From Rhizobium redzepovicii (GTDB lineage Bacteria > Pseudomonadota > Alphaproteobacteria > Rhizobiales > Rhizobiaceae): a stretch of DNA of 64,000 nt. A program made the position numbers and the translations under genes. Where the stretch lies: assembly GCF_019793435.1 (NCBI RefSeq), contig NZ_JAILYH010000006.1, forward strand, positions 248,001-312,000, written 5' to 3'. Below are positions 1 to 8,120 of this stretch, in pieces (positions within the stretch are counted from its first letter, which is position 1; every line of letters begins with the position of its first letter). Below the pieces are notes generated by a model. It searched no databases, was not told the DNA's origin, and saw only the letters and a program-made list of their open reading frames with translations.

Positions 1-561
1 CGGCGCGAAACGATGGACGGGAGAGTCGGGCATCAGGTGAATCAGCAGGCAATCGGCAACATGTTCCCTAACGGAATGCAGATTGCGCGCCATATCATCG
101 ATGAAGACGACGGGAAGGGAGCGGCTGGCATGCAATGCGTGAACGATCGGCCCCTTAGGCTCTTCGCTGGCAAGCAGTGGAAAAAGCAGGCCGATCCGGT
201 CGAGGAGGCGGCGGCGCTGATCCTGGAACCGCGGCTGCATGGCCGTCAGGAACAGCACGTCGGCGGCCTCAGAAAGCCGGCCGAGCGTTTCGACGACGCG
301 ATCGAGCGGCGTCTGCCACAGCTCCTGCGCCTCGAAAAACTCCTCGATCAGTCGGCTGACCTGCTGATCCTCGATCTCCGCGCCATCCGTCTGCGAGACG
401 ATGTTGCCGTGGAGCCGGAACGAGCGCGGCAGGAACGCATGACCCTGGCTTTCAAGAAAAAGCTGGAAGGGGCCGATGAACTGCAGCACGACATCGTCGA
501 CGTCGCAGACGATCAGCGGCCGTTTGCCGAGCCGGATATGCGAGATATCGAGTTCCCCCAT
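1..561 (-). CDS. HAD-like hydrolase, partial (3' end beyond left edge)
   Basis: The minus-strand frame is open from an ATG at 561 to the window edge (187 codons, no stop). The N-terminus reads PLIVCDVDDVVLQF, a hydrophobic strand followed by DVDD, like motif I (DxDx) of the HAD superfamily. A later segment, LPVVFIDDMARNLHSV, resembles the acidic motif IV with its DD pair. HAD proteins are mostly phosphatases; the substrate here cannot be told. It starts 11 bp after the DUF3572 stop, so the two are probably co-transcribed, divergently from divK. The C-terminus is not visible. Confidence 0.72.
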   Translation of the reverse strand, partial: MGELDISHIRLGKRPLIVCDVDDVVLQFIGPFQLFLESQGHAFLPRSFRLHGNIVSQTDGAEIEDQQVSRLIEEFFEAQELWQTPLDRVVETLGRLSEAADVLFLTAMQPRFQDQRRRLLDRIGLLFPLLASEEPKGPIVHALHASRSLPVVFIDDMARNLHSVREHVADCLLIHLMPDSPVHRFAP

Positions 562-572
562 GCCGGTCACCG

Positions 573-881
573 TCAATATTCCCCGGAATCGAGGCCCGGC
601 GAAGAGAAATGCTGCCAGGCGGCAGTGACCGCTTCCGGGCTGATGCCGCTCGCCGCGCAAAAAGCCATCGCCGTCGGTTCGTGGTTCATCAGGAAATCCA
701 TCATGCCGGCGAGAAAGCTGGGGTCGTTGACGGCGCTGCGCACCTGGCCGGGCGCGACACCGGTCAGCGCAAGAAATCGGCCGAACATGTCGGGGTCGTC
801 GGCAAGCCAGCCGAGCACGGCGATCGCGGTCGCGTGCGGGTCGGCGGCCTGTTGTTTCGAAGTCTTGAAGTTGCTTTGCAT
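573..881 (-). CDS. DUF3572 family protein
   Basis: A 102-aa protein matching the small DUF3572 family of Alphaproteobacteria, recognised from the IAVLGWLADDPDMFGRFLALTG core. The family has no assigned function. The sequence is helical and soluble, with no signal peptide or membrane segment. It lies upstream of the HAD-like gene on the same strand and is divergent from divK across a 132-bp gap that must hold both promoters. No strong Shine-Dalgarno is visible before this ATG, so the exact start is moderately certain. Confidence 0.8.
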   Translation of the reverse strand: MQSNFKTSKQQAADPHATAIAVLGWLADDPDMFGRFLALTGVAPGQVRSAVNDPSFLAGMMDFLMNHEPTAMAFCAASGISPEAVTAAWQHFSSPGLDSGEY

Positions 882-1013
882 TTCGAGGGGTAAGTTACCT
901 TTTCTTCAACCAAATGCCGCTAGCGTGCGCTATCGGTTTCACGGAGCTCTTGTCCGCATGTGCCTTTCTCATGGGACGAACCGCTGCGCGAACGGACGTA
1001 GGGACAGCTTGTC

Positions 1014-1385
1014 ATGCCCAAACAGGTGATGATTGTAGAAGATAACGAGCTCAACATGAAGCTCTTTCGCGACCTCATCGAGGCGTCCGGCTATACCACG
1101 ATCCAGACCAGAAACGGCATGGAGGCGCTCGATCTGGCGCGCAAGCATCGCCCCGACCTCATCCTGATGGATATTCAGCTTCCCGAGGTCTCCGGCCTCG
1201 AAGTCACGAAATGGCTGAAAGAAGACGACGAGCTGCACGTGATTCCCGTCATCGCCGTCACGGCTTTCGCGATGAAGGGCGACGAGGAGCGGATCCGCCA
1301 GGGCGGCTGCGAAGCCTATGTTTCCAAGCCGATCTCGGTTCCGAAATTCATCGAGACGATCAAGACCTATCTGGGCGATGCCTGA
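1014..1385 (+). CDS. divK: Cell-cycle response regulator DivK
   Basis: A 123-aa stand-alone receiver domain with no output domain. The acidic pocket is at E9-D10, the phosphoacceptor is D53 ([10 protein letters not shown]), the conserved Thr is in AVTAF, and the conserved Lys is in YVSKP. Length and sequence match DivK, the single-domain regulator that in Caulobacter and rhizobia links the PleC/DivJ kinases to CtrA control. It precedes pleD by 18 bp in the same direction, the usual divK-pleD operon. Assignment is by sequence and context; the partner kinases are not in the window. Confidence 0.95.
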   Translation: MPKQVMIVEDNELNMKLFRDLIEASGYTTIQTRNGMEALDLARKHRPDLILMDIQLPEVSGLEVTKWLKEDDELHVIPVIAVTAFAMKGDEERIRQGGCEAYVSKPISVPKFIETIKTYLGDA

Positions 1386-1403
1386 CGCATCGGAAAGACA
1401 GCT

Positions 1404-2777
1404 ATGACTGCGCGAATACTGGTGGTTGACGATATTCCGGCCAACGTGAAGCTGCTCGAAGCGCGGCTGCTTGCGGAGTATTTCGACGTGATGACCGCGG
1501 CCGACGGCTACACGGCGCTGGCGATCTGCGAGCGGAACCAGGTCGATCTGATCCTGCTCGACATCATGATGCCCGGCATCGATGGTTTCGAGGTCTGCGA
1601 GCGGCTGAAGGCCAGCCGCAAGACCGCCCATATCCCTGTCGTCATGGTCACGGCACTTGATCAGCCGGCCGACCGCGTCCGCGGCCTGAAGGCCGGCGCC
1701 GACGATTTCCTCACCAAGCCCGTCAACGACCTTCAGCTGATTTCACGGGTGAAGAGCCTGCTGCGGCTGAAGACGTTGAGCGATGAACTGCGCATCCGCG
1801 CCGACACCGCCCATACGATGGGCATCGACGACCTCATGCGGGCAGGCGAGGGCCGTGCCGACGAGACCGGTCAGATCCTGCTCGTCGACGGCCGCGCCAA
1901 TTCGCAGGAGCGCATCATCAAGGCGCTGAAGCCCGTCGCCGACGTGCTTGCCCTTTCCGATCCGCAGGCAGCGCTCTTCGAGGCGGCCGAAAGCCCGTTC
2001 GACCTCGTCATCGTCAACGCCAATTTCGACGATTATGATCCGCTGCGCCTCTGCTCGCAGCTGCGCTCGCTGGAGCGCACGCGCTTTCTGCCGATCCTGA
2101 TCATCACCGAGCAGGGCGCGGACGAGATGGTCGTGCGTGCGCTCGATCTCGGCGTCAACGACTACATTATCCGCCCGGTCGATCCCAACGAGCTTGTTGC
2201 CCGCAGCCTGACGCAGATCCGTCGCAAGCGCTGCAACGACCGCCTGCGCGCCAGCGTCAAGCAGACGATCGAGCTTGCCGTGACCGATCCGCTGACCGGC
2301 CTTTATAACCGGCGCTATCTCGACAATCACCTGAACGTGCTCTTCAACCGTTCGATGGCGCGCGGCCGGCCGCTTTCGGTGCTGATCACCGATATCGACC
2401 GCTTCAAGCAGGTGAACGACACCTATGGTCATGACGGCGGCGACGAAGTGCTGCGGGAGTTTGCCAATCGTGTCCGCTCGACCATTCGCGGCGCCGATCT
2501 CGCTTGCCGCTACGGCGGGGAGGAATTCGTCGTCGTCATGCCGGATACCTCGCCGGAAATTGCCGCCGCTGTCGCCGAGCGCCTGCGGGCGGCCGTCGAA
2601 AACGCGCCCTTCAGGCTGAAACACGCGGGAGAGGCGCTGAATGTCACCGCTTCCTTCGGCATCGCGTCGCGCGTCGGTTCGGTGCTGACCCCGGATCAGC
2701 TGATGAAGCAGGCCGATCTTGCGCTCTACGAAGCCAAGAATACCGGCCGCAATCGCGTCGTCGCTGCCGCGGCCTGA
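1404..2777 (+). CDS. pleD: Response regulator / diguanylate cyclase PleD
   Basis: A 457-aa protein with REC-REC-GGDEF architecture. Receiver 1 (about 1-120) has phosphoacceptor D53 in LILLDIMMPG. Receiver 2 (about 155-275) is the adaptor-type domain. The GGDEF domain (about 290-455) has active-site GGEEF preceded by the RxxD inhibitory site (RGAD, five residues upstream), so product inhibition by c-di-GMP is expected. It makes c-di-GMP from two GTP and in Caulobacter localises to the differentiating pole after phosphorylation. It is co-directional with divK. Confidence 0.95.
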   Translation: MTARILVVDDIPANVKLLEARLLAEYFDVMTAADGYTALAICERNQVDLILLDIMMPGIDGFEVCERLKASRKTAHIPVVMVTALDQPADRVRGLKAGADDFLTKPVNDLQLISRVKSLLRLKTLSDELRIRADTAHTMGIDDLMRAGEGRADETGQILLVDGRANSQERIIKALKPVADVLALSDPQAALFEAAESPFDLVIVNANFDDYDPLRLCSQLRSLERTRFLPILIITEQGADEMVVRALDLGVNDYIIRPVDPNELVARSLTQIRRKRCNDRLRASVKQTIELAVTDPLTGLYNRRYLDNHLNVLFNRSMARGRPLSVLITDIDRFKQVNDTYGHDGGDEVLREFANRVRSTIRGADLACRYGGEEFVVVMPDTSPEIAAAVAERLRAAVENAPFRLKHAGEALNVTASFGIASRVGSVLTPDQLMKQADLALYEAKNTGRNRVVAAAA

Positions 2778-3239
2778 CGAATCAGCTGTCGCCTTATGTG
2801 CCGTTTATGGGTTTTCCACCGTGGTAAGCGGACTATTACCGATTTTTAATGCTCGCCCACACAGCGCGGCGTGAAAAATTTGCAGTCAAATAGCCCAAAA
2901 ATGGATTTCCGGCTTTGCTGCGGATGCGCCGCTGCCCGATAGTCTTGAAGGCGTCCGGCCATAGCTAAAAATAAAACCCCGACTATAAAAACCGCCTTCG
3001 GCCGATGGGCGGAAATAGAGTCCCGCCGCACCACATCACGTAGGGGGAGGGCAGGTGTAGGTTATTACGTTATATTGTCGAATTTCTTGGGTGGGTCAGC
3101 GTCTAGGCTTCATCCCTAAGCAGAGGCGATAAATCTTTGTATGTACCAAAACTGGACTTTTAACCATAGAATCAAGTCCGCAAAAATCATCATTAAGAAT
3201 TTGTTGATTTTCTTTCATTTTTGCGCAAATTATCGGCTC

Positions 3240-3428
3240 ATAAGAGAAGCGCTCCCGCTGAGGAGTTGTCGATACCCCATGATGCTCAGGTCCGCCGCAT
3301 CTCCTGGGTCGTGGGGTCGGTCGGCTAGTAGGCAAGTTATAGCGGTTCCTCGTGCCGTTTTGCATGCTGGCCGACCCCCTTTCAAGAAAACGCCGCCACT
3401 TCCCGAAGATGGAAGGGCGGCGTTTTTC
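3240..3428 (+). ncRNA. Candidate structured small RNA
   Basis: The 746-bp gap between pleD and rpmG has no convincing ORF but carries dense pairing potential. ACCCCATGA (3274-3282) can pair with TCGTGGGGT (3309-3317). GGGGTCGGTCGGC (3313-3325) can instead pair with GCTGGCCGACCCC (3366-3378). The two stems compete for the same GGGGT. An intrinsic terminator follows at 3391-3427. Upstream, TTGATT (3204-3209) and AAATTA (3227-3232), 17 nt apart, could be a weak promoter. No plus-strand gene follows, so a free-standing transcript of about 190 nt is likelier than a leader. I do not recognise an Rfam family. Confidence 0.4.
3391..3427 (+). terminator. Intrinsic terminator of candidate small RNA
   Basis: CGCCGCCACTTCC (3391-3403) pairs with GGAAGGGCGGCG (3411-3422), with one bulge, around a 7-nt loop and is followed by five T. 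It is oriented on the plus strand, pointing toward the 3' end of rpmG, and lies over 600 bp beyond pleD, so it most likely ends a separate transcript. Confidence 0.7.
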
Positions 3429-3463
3429 TGTTTGCGCTGTCATTTTCAAGAGGGCCAATTCGG

Positions 3464-3500
3464 GCAATAAAAAACGCGCAACCCGAGGGCGCGCGCTTTT
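3464..3500 (-). terminator. Terminator of rpmG
   Basis: Read on the minus strand just past the rpmG stop, a GC-rich hairpin (CGCGC/GCGCG with inner CCC/GGG pairing) is followed by a run of six T. Spacing of about 25 bp from the stop fits a rho-independent terminator for the single-gene rpmG transcript. Confidence 0.65.
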
Positions 3501-3523
3501 TGCGAAATCCGGCAACCAAGTGA

Positions 3524-3691
3524 TTACTTGATCTTGGTTTCCTTGAACTCGACGTGCTTCTTAGCAATCGGGTCATACTTCGTCTTCGTCATCTTGTCCG
3601 TCATCGTACGGCTGTTCTTCGTCGTGACGTAGAAGAAACCGGTGTCGGCTGTCGACAGCAGCTTGATCTTGATTGTTGTAGCCTTGGCCAT
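3524..3691 (-). CDS. rpmG: Large subunit ribosomal protein bL33
   Basis: A 55-aa basic protein starting [14 protein letters not shown], typical of bL33 near the E-site side of the 50S subunit. The open frame extends upstream, but the conserved start is the ATG at 3691, preceded by AGGCAGGACG. There are no cysteines, so this is the zinc-independent (C-minus) form. It is a single-gene unit with its own terminator downstream. Confidence 0.95.
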   Translation of the reverse strand: MAKATTIKIKLLSTADTGFFYVTTKNSRTMTDKMTKTKYDPIAKKHVEFKETKIK

Positions 3692-3783
3692 GGTCGTCCT
3701 GCCTTTAAGAAAATGAAAGCCGTGGAAGCCGGATGGGCTCCACGGCAAATTCTGGCGCGAAACTACGAATCCCGCCCGAAAAG

Positions 3784-4968
3784 TCAAGTCCGTTTTCGAA
3801 TGAACATCAGTCTGATGCCGGAAAGTAGGGCGTAGAGGCCGAAGAATGCGGCAATCGCCCAGGCAAAACCGTTATTTCCGGCGACATCGATCGCCGCACC
3901 GATTGCCTGCGGCCCGGCCACGGTTCCCATCGCATAACAGAAGACGAAGGCGGCATTGGCCGCCGCAAGGTCGGAGCCCGTCAGCCGTGAGCCGAGATGA
4001 CTGAGGCCGACCGTATAAAGGCCGGAGACGCAGCCGCCCCAGAAAAGCAGGAGCCCGGCCATCAGCAGCCAGTTGTCAACCAGCAGCGGCAGCATCATCG
4101 AACCGACGAAGCCCATCAGCGCCATGCCGGCCAGAAGCGGCCGCTTGTCGGGAATGCGGTCGGAAAGCAGGCCGAGCGGGATCTGGAAGATGACATTGCC
4201 GACGCCCATCATGGTAAGCAGAAGTGCGGCCTGCGATTCGGTGAAATGGGCGCGTACGGCAAAGATCGGGAACAGGGACAGGCCGCCCGCTTCGACCGCG
4301 CCGAAGATGAAGACCGCCGCCGTTGCCGTCGGCACCAGGAAGACGTAGCGCATGAAATGCAGCTCCGGTTTTTCCTCGAGCACCGGGCTCTCGTCGCGGG
4401 CAATGAAGATCGGAATGGCGGCCAGCAGGATAGCGCCGGCGCCGATCAGGAAGGGGAAGATGCCGTCGCTGCCGAGGATCGAAAACAAGAGCGGCCCGGC
4501 CGCAAAGCCGAGGGAAAGCACGGTCGCATAGATGCCGAGCACGAAGCCGCGTTTGGACGGCGGCGAGGCGGCATTGATCCAGAATTCGGAAAGGATGAAC
4601 AGCGTCGTCGTTGCGCCGTGAAAGGCGAAACGCAACGGAAACCACATCCAGAAATCCTGGGCATAATAAAACCCAAGCGCGCTCAGCGCCGAAATCAGCA
4701 CCGCCCAGAGCATAGTCGGCGCAACGCCGTATTTATGCGCGAGCCTGGTGGTGATGGGTGCGGCGGCCATCGCCGCGACGCCTGCCATCGCCGTGTTCAG
4801 CCCGATCAGTGTAGACGAGATGCCGCGTTTTTCCAGGATGATGCTAAGAAGCGGGAGCCCGAGGCCGATTGCTATGCCAACGGCTGAGATCGACGAGATG
4901 GCTGCCACCAGAGAAGGCCAATGGATTTCCTCGACATCGCCCGGTGTGCCGTTTCTCGGCTGAGACAT
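3784..4968 (-). CDS. Major facilitator superfamily transporter
   Basis: A 394-aa integral membrane protein with about 12 hydrophobic segments and the two-half organisation of MFS permeases, including a loop reading [15 protein letters not shown] in the middle (motif-A-like, D-R-x-PDKR). Overall character resembles the YcaD-like branch. The substrate is unknown; proton-coupled efflux or uptake at the inner membrane is the family expectation. It ends 92 bp upstream of rpmG on the same strand and has 254 bp of non-coding DNA in front of it. Confidence 0.85.
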   Translation of the reverse strand: MSQPRNGTPGDVEEIHWPSLVAAISSISAVGIAIGLGLPLLSIILEKRGISSTLIGLNTAMAGVAAMAAAPITTRLAHKYGVAPTMLWAVLISALSALGFYYAQDFWMWFPLRFAFHGATTTLFILSEFWINAASPPSKRGFVLGIYATVLSLGFAAGPLLFSILGSDGIFPFLIGAGAILLAAIPIFIARDESPVLEEKPELHFMRYVFLVPTATAAVFIFGAVEAGGLSLFPIFAVRAHFTESQAALLLTMMGVGNVIFQIPLGLLSDRIPDKRPLLAGMALMGFVGSMMLPLLVDNWLLMAGLLLFWGGCVSGLYTVGLSHLGSRLTGSDLAAANAAFVFCYAMGTVAGPQAIGAAIDVAGNNGFAWAIAAFFGLYALLSGIRLMFIRKRT

Positions 4969-5222
4969 TTATCCATCCTTAGAAAGCTGCGCGAGCGAAT
5001 CGGCCGGTCCCCGTCGGACAGATAGACACAGACGTGCCAAATCCGGGTGACGGATGCCGCTTCGCAGTATTTCCGATGTGAGTGACCATCTGCGGAATGT
5101 AAAGCCCGTTCGGCCAAGAAATGCTTACCATGTCGGGTTGAGGATCGTCGGCTGCCGCATTTGGGTGGTGGTCGGTGGAGCGCTGGCACTACACGGTAAA
5201 TATGTCTGGAAGGTGAAAGTGA

Positions 5223-5675
5223 TCACTCCGGGGGTCCGGGGATGTCATAATCGTCCGGACCATCGCTCTCGCCGCCGAAACCGTGCATGCGCAGCGCCCA
5301 TTGCAGGCCGATGACGCCGCCCTTGATCGGCTGGATCGAGGCGAGCGCGGTGATGACGGTGATCGGTGCCCAGATGGCAATATGCACCCATATCGGCAGC
5401 ACGAAGGTCATGTCGGTCAGCATGTAGCCGCCGACCACGACGTGTCCGAGAACGAGGATGACGATGTAGGGCGGCAGGTCGTCGGCGCGTTGGTGATGCA
5501 TCGCCTCGCCGCAGGCCGCGCAATGATCGACCGGCTTCAGGAAGGCACGGAAAAGTTTGCCGCTGCCGCAGGCCGGGCAGCGGTTCACCAGCCCGCGCAG
5601 GATGGAGCGTCCCAGCGGACGCTCGGCCTCGGGCCTGTCGCCATAGCGGACGACCGGTTCGGTCGGTGTGCTCAT
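5223..5675 (-). CDS. DUF983 family membrane protein
   Basis: A 150-aa protein with a zinc-ribbon-like CPACGSGKLF...CAACGEAM near residues 30-55 and two transmembrane segments (about 70-115), ending in a charged tail. This matches DUF983, a family of unknown function. The ATG at 5675 is chosen because GAGGAAG precedes it at good spacing; a longer frame opens with TTG at 5750 and would overlap the rnr stop. It follows topA and rnr on the same strand, a conserved alphaproteobacterial order. Confidence 0.82.
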   Translation of the reverse strand: MSTPTEPVVRYGDRPEAERPLGRSILRGLVNRCPACGSGKLFRAFLKPVDHCAACGEAMHHQRADDLPPYIVILVLGHVVVGGYMLTDMTFVLPIWVHIAIWAPITVITALASIQPIKGGVIGLQWALRMHGFGGESDGPDDYDIPGPPE

Positions 5676-5746
5676 CGCATCTTCCTCTTCAGGCCGCATA
5701 GGCTGGTGAATCTCGCCCAATGCCGCTTTCGGACAGCCGGAACATT

Positions 5747-8119
5747 TCAATGCCGCCCGCGCGGTGGCCTCGTTCCCGGCTTCTTGCGAAGCTGGCCCCG
5801 GTCGCGGCGGCCGGCTTTGTGGAAGGAGCGCACCGCCGCCGGCATCGCGCGCCCTTCGCTGACCATCTCGAACCGAAGCGCGCCGGCAAGCGGGATTGCT
5901 TCGGCAAGCTTCACCGTGACGTTGTCGCCAAGGCGATAGCCGAGCCCCGTACGTTCACCCGAGAGCGCCTGATGCGCCTCGTCATAGATGAAATAGTCGG
6001 TGCCGAGCGTCGATATCGGGACGAAACCGTCGGCGCCATACTCCGGCAGGGCGATGAAAAGCCCGGATTTCGTAACACCCGAGACCCGCCCGGCAAATTC
6101 CTCGCCGACGCGTCCGCTCAAATGATGCGCGATCAGCCGGTCGACCGTCTCACGCTCGGCCGCCATCGCCCGGCGCTCGAAGGTCGAAATTTCCGCGGCG
6201 ATATCGTCGAGCGCTGCCTCTTCCTCTGTCGTGATGCCGCCTTCGCCGAAGCCGAGCGAGCCGACGAGGGCGCGATGCACGATGAGATCGGCGTAACGAC
6301 GGATCGGCGAGGTGAAATGCGCGTATTTCATCAGGTTGAGGCCGAAATGGCCAATATTCTCGGGGCCGTAGATCGCCTGGCTCTGCGAGCGCAGCACCAT
6401 CTCGTTGACCATGGTCTGGTGCGGCGTGCCGTCGGCCTTCGCCAGAATGCCGTTGAAGTTGTTGGCGCGCATATTGCCGCCCTTGGCAAGCGGGATGCCG
6501 AGCGTCGCCAGGAACTCGCGCAGGATTTCCTGCTTGGCAAGCGTCGGCCCGTCATGGATGCGGTAGATCAGCGGCTGGCGTTTCTTTTCCAGGGTCTCGG
6601 CGGCGGCGACGTTCGCCTGGATCATCATCTCCTCGATCAGCTTGTGCGCGTCGAGCCGCGGCGGCACGTGGACCCGGTCGACGGTGCCGTCGGGCTTCAG
6701 CAGGATCTTGCGCTCCGGCATGTCGAGTTCCAGCGGCTGGCGCCGGTCGCGGCCGCGCTTCATCACCTCGTAGGCGTGCCAGAGCGGCTTCAGGATCGGC
6801 TCGAGCATCGGCCAGGTCTTGTCGTCCGGCTTGCCGTCGATCGCCGCCTGCGCCTGCTGGTAGGAGAGTTTGGCCGCGCTCTTCATCATGACGCGATGAA
6901 ACGTGTGGCCGATCTTGCGGCCTTCCCCGGAAAAGCTCATGCGCACGGCAAGCGCCGGGCGGTCGACGCCTTCCTTCAGCGAGCAGAGATCGTTGGAAAT
7001 GCGCTCCGGCAGCATCGGCACGACGCGATCCGGGAAATAGACCGAGTTGCCGCGCTTCAGCGCCTCGCGGTCGAGCGGCGACTTCGGGCGGACATACCAG
7101 GAGACGTCGGCAATCGCCACGGTGACGATGACGCCGCCGGGGTTGTCGGGCGAGGGGTCGAGTTCGGCATAGACGGCGTCGTCGTGGTCCTTGGCATCGG
7201 CCGGATCGATGGTGATCAGCGGCACGTCGCGCCAGTCCTCGCGATGCGACATCGTCGCCGGTTTTGCGTCCTCCGCCTCGGCGATGACGGCTGGCGGGAA
7301 GACATGCGGAATGCCGTGCGCATGGATGGCGATCATCGAGATCGCCTTTTCCGAGCCGACCGAACCCACGACCGAAAGCACCTTGGCGCGGGGCAGGCCG
7401 AAGCGCCCGAGACGGGCGACTTCGATCTCGACCAGGTCGCCGTCTTTGGCACCGCCGGTGAAGTCTGGATCGATGACCATCTCCTCGCCGCGCCGCTCGA
7501 TCGGCAGCAGCCGGCCGCCGCCGCCGGGTGCTGCGCGGAAAACGCCCATCGAGGCGCCGCGGCGCTTGTCGATCACTTTGATGATCCGCGCCGTATAGGC
7601 CGGCCCGCCGCGATCGACGGCCGGGAAGATCTTCGCCAGAATGCGGTCGCCGAGGCCGGCGACCGGTGCCTTGCCCTTGCCCTGGCGGCCTGCGGGCGAT
7701 TGCTGGCGGATGGCGACGGCGGGCGCGACACCCTGATCCTCGGGCCATTCCGCCGGCCGGCCGATCAGATCGCCGTCCTTGTCGCGCGTGGTGATATCGA
7801 GAACGGTGACCGGCGGCAGCGCGCCGGGGCGGATCAGCGACTTGCGGTTCTTCTGCAGCATGCCTTCCTGCTCGAGCTCCTGCAGCATGTGCTTGAGCTC
7901 GACGCGGCTGTCGCCCTTCAGCCCGAAAGCCTTGGCGAGTTCCCGCTTGGAAGCTTTCTGCGGATGATCGGCGATGAAGCGCAGGATCACCTCCCGCGAC
8001 GGCAGCGCGCCGTGGACGATATTCAGCGGCTCGACGGCGGGAGCATCCTTGCCGGCACGGCCGATCTTGCCCGGGCGCTTGCCCGCAGGGTTCGTTCTGT
8101 CGCGCGGTATTCTGCTCAC
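5747..8119 (-). CDS. rnr: Ribonuclease R
   Basis: A 790-aa 3'-5' exoribonuclease. An N-terminal winged-helix segment (about 45-100) is followed by cold-shock-like domains, the RNB catalytic domain with the Asp cluster DPADAKDHDDA (about 300), and a C-terminal S1 domain (GEEFAGRVSGVTKSGLFIAL). The tail is basic (AGRRDRGQLRKKPGTRPP). It degrades structured RNA processively in the cytoplasm. It starts 1 bp from the topA stop, so the two are translationally close and probably one operon. Confidence 0.95.
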   Translation of the reverse strand: MSRIPRDRTNPAGKRPGKIGRAGKDAPAVEPLNIVHGALPSREVILRFIADHPQKASKRELAKAFGLKGDSRVELKHMLQELEQEGMLQKNRKSLIRPGALPPVTVLDITTRDKDGDLIGRPAEWPEDQGVAPAVAIRQQSPAGRQGKGKAPVAGLGDRILAKIFPAVDRGGPAYTARIIKVIDKRRGASMGVFRAAPGGGGRLLPIERRGEEMVIDPDFTGGAKDGDLVEIEVARLGRFGLPRAKVLSVVGSVGSEKAISMIAIHAHGIPHVFPPAVIAEAEDAKPATMSHREDWRDVPLITIDPADAKDHDDAVYAELDPSPDNPGGVIVTVAIADVSWYVRPKSPLDREALKRGNSVYFPDRVVPMLPERISNDLCSLKEGVDRPALAVRMSFSGEGRKIGHTFHRVMMKSAAKLSYQQAQAAIDGKPDDKTWPMLEPILKPLWHAYEVMKRGRDRRQPLELDMPERKILLKPDGTVDRVHVPPRLDAHKLIEEMMIQANVAAAETLEKKRQPLIYRIHDGPTLAKQEILREFLATLGIPLAKGGNMRANNFNGILAKADGTPHQTMVNEMVLRSQSQAIYGPENIGHFGLNLMKYAHFTSPIRRYADLIVHRALVGSLGFGEGGITTEEEAALDDIAAEISTFERRAMAAERETVDRLIAHHLSGRVGEEFAGRVSGVTKSGLFIALPEYGADGFVPISTLGTDYFIYDEAHQALSGERTGLGYRLGDNVTVKLAEAIPLAGALRFEMVSEGRAMPAAVRSFHKAGRRDRGQLRKKPGTRPPRGRH

Positions 8120-8120
8120 G

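Noticed and set aside
13..1029. 338-aa plus-strand frame at the left edge
   Set aside because: Antisense to the HAD-like gene and DUF3572 and runs into divK; composition is shadow-like.
3274..3300. TCAGGTCCG near 3284 as part of an SRP RNA
   Set aside because: Only this short word matches; the following GGAAGGAAGCAG apical motif of SRP RNA is missing.
3096..3515. Frames on both strands in the pleD-rpmG gap (109-139 aa)
   Set aside because: No family resemblance or good start; the region is better explained by RNA structure and two terminators.
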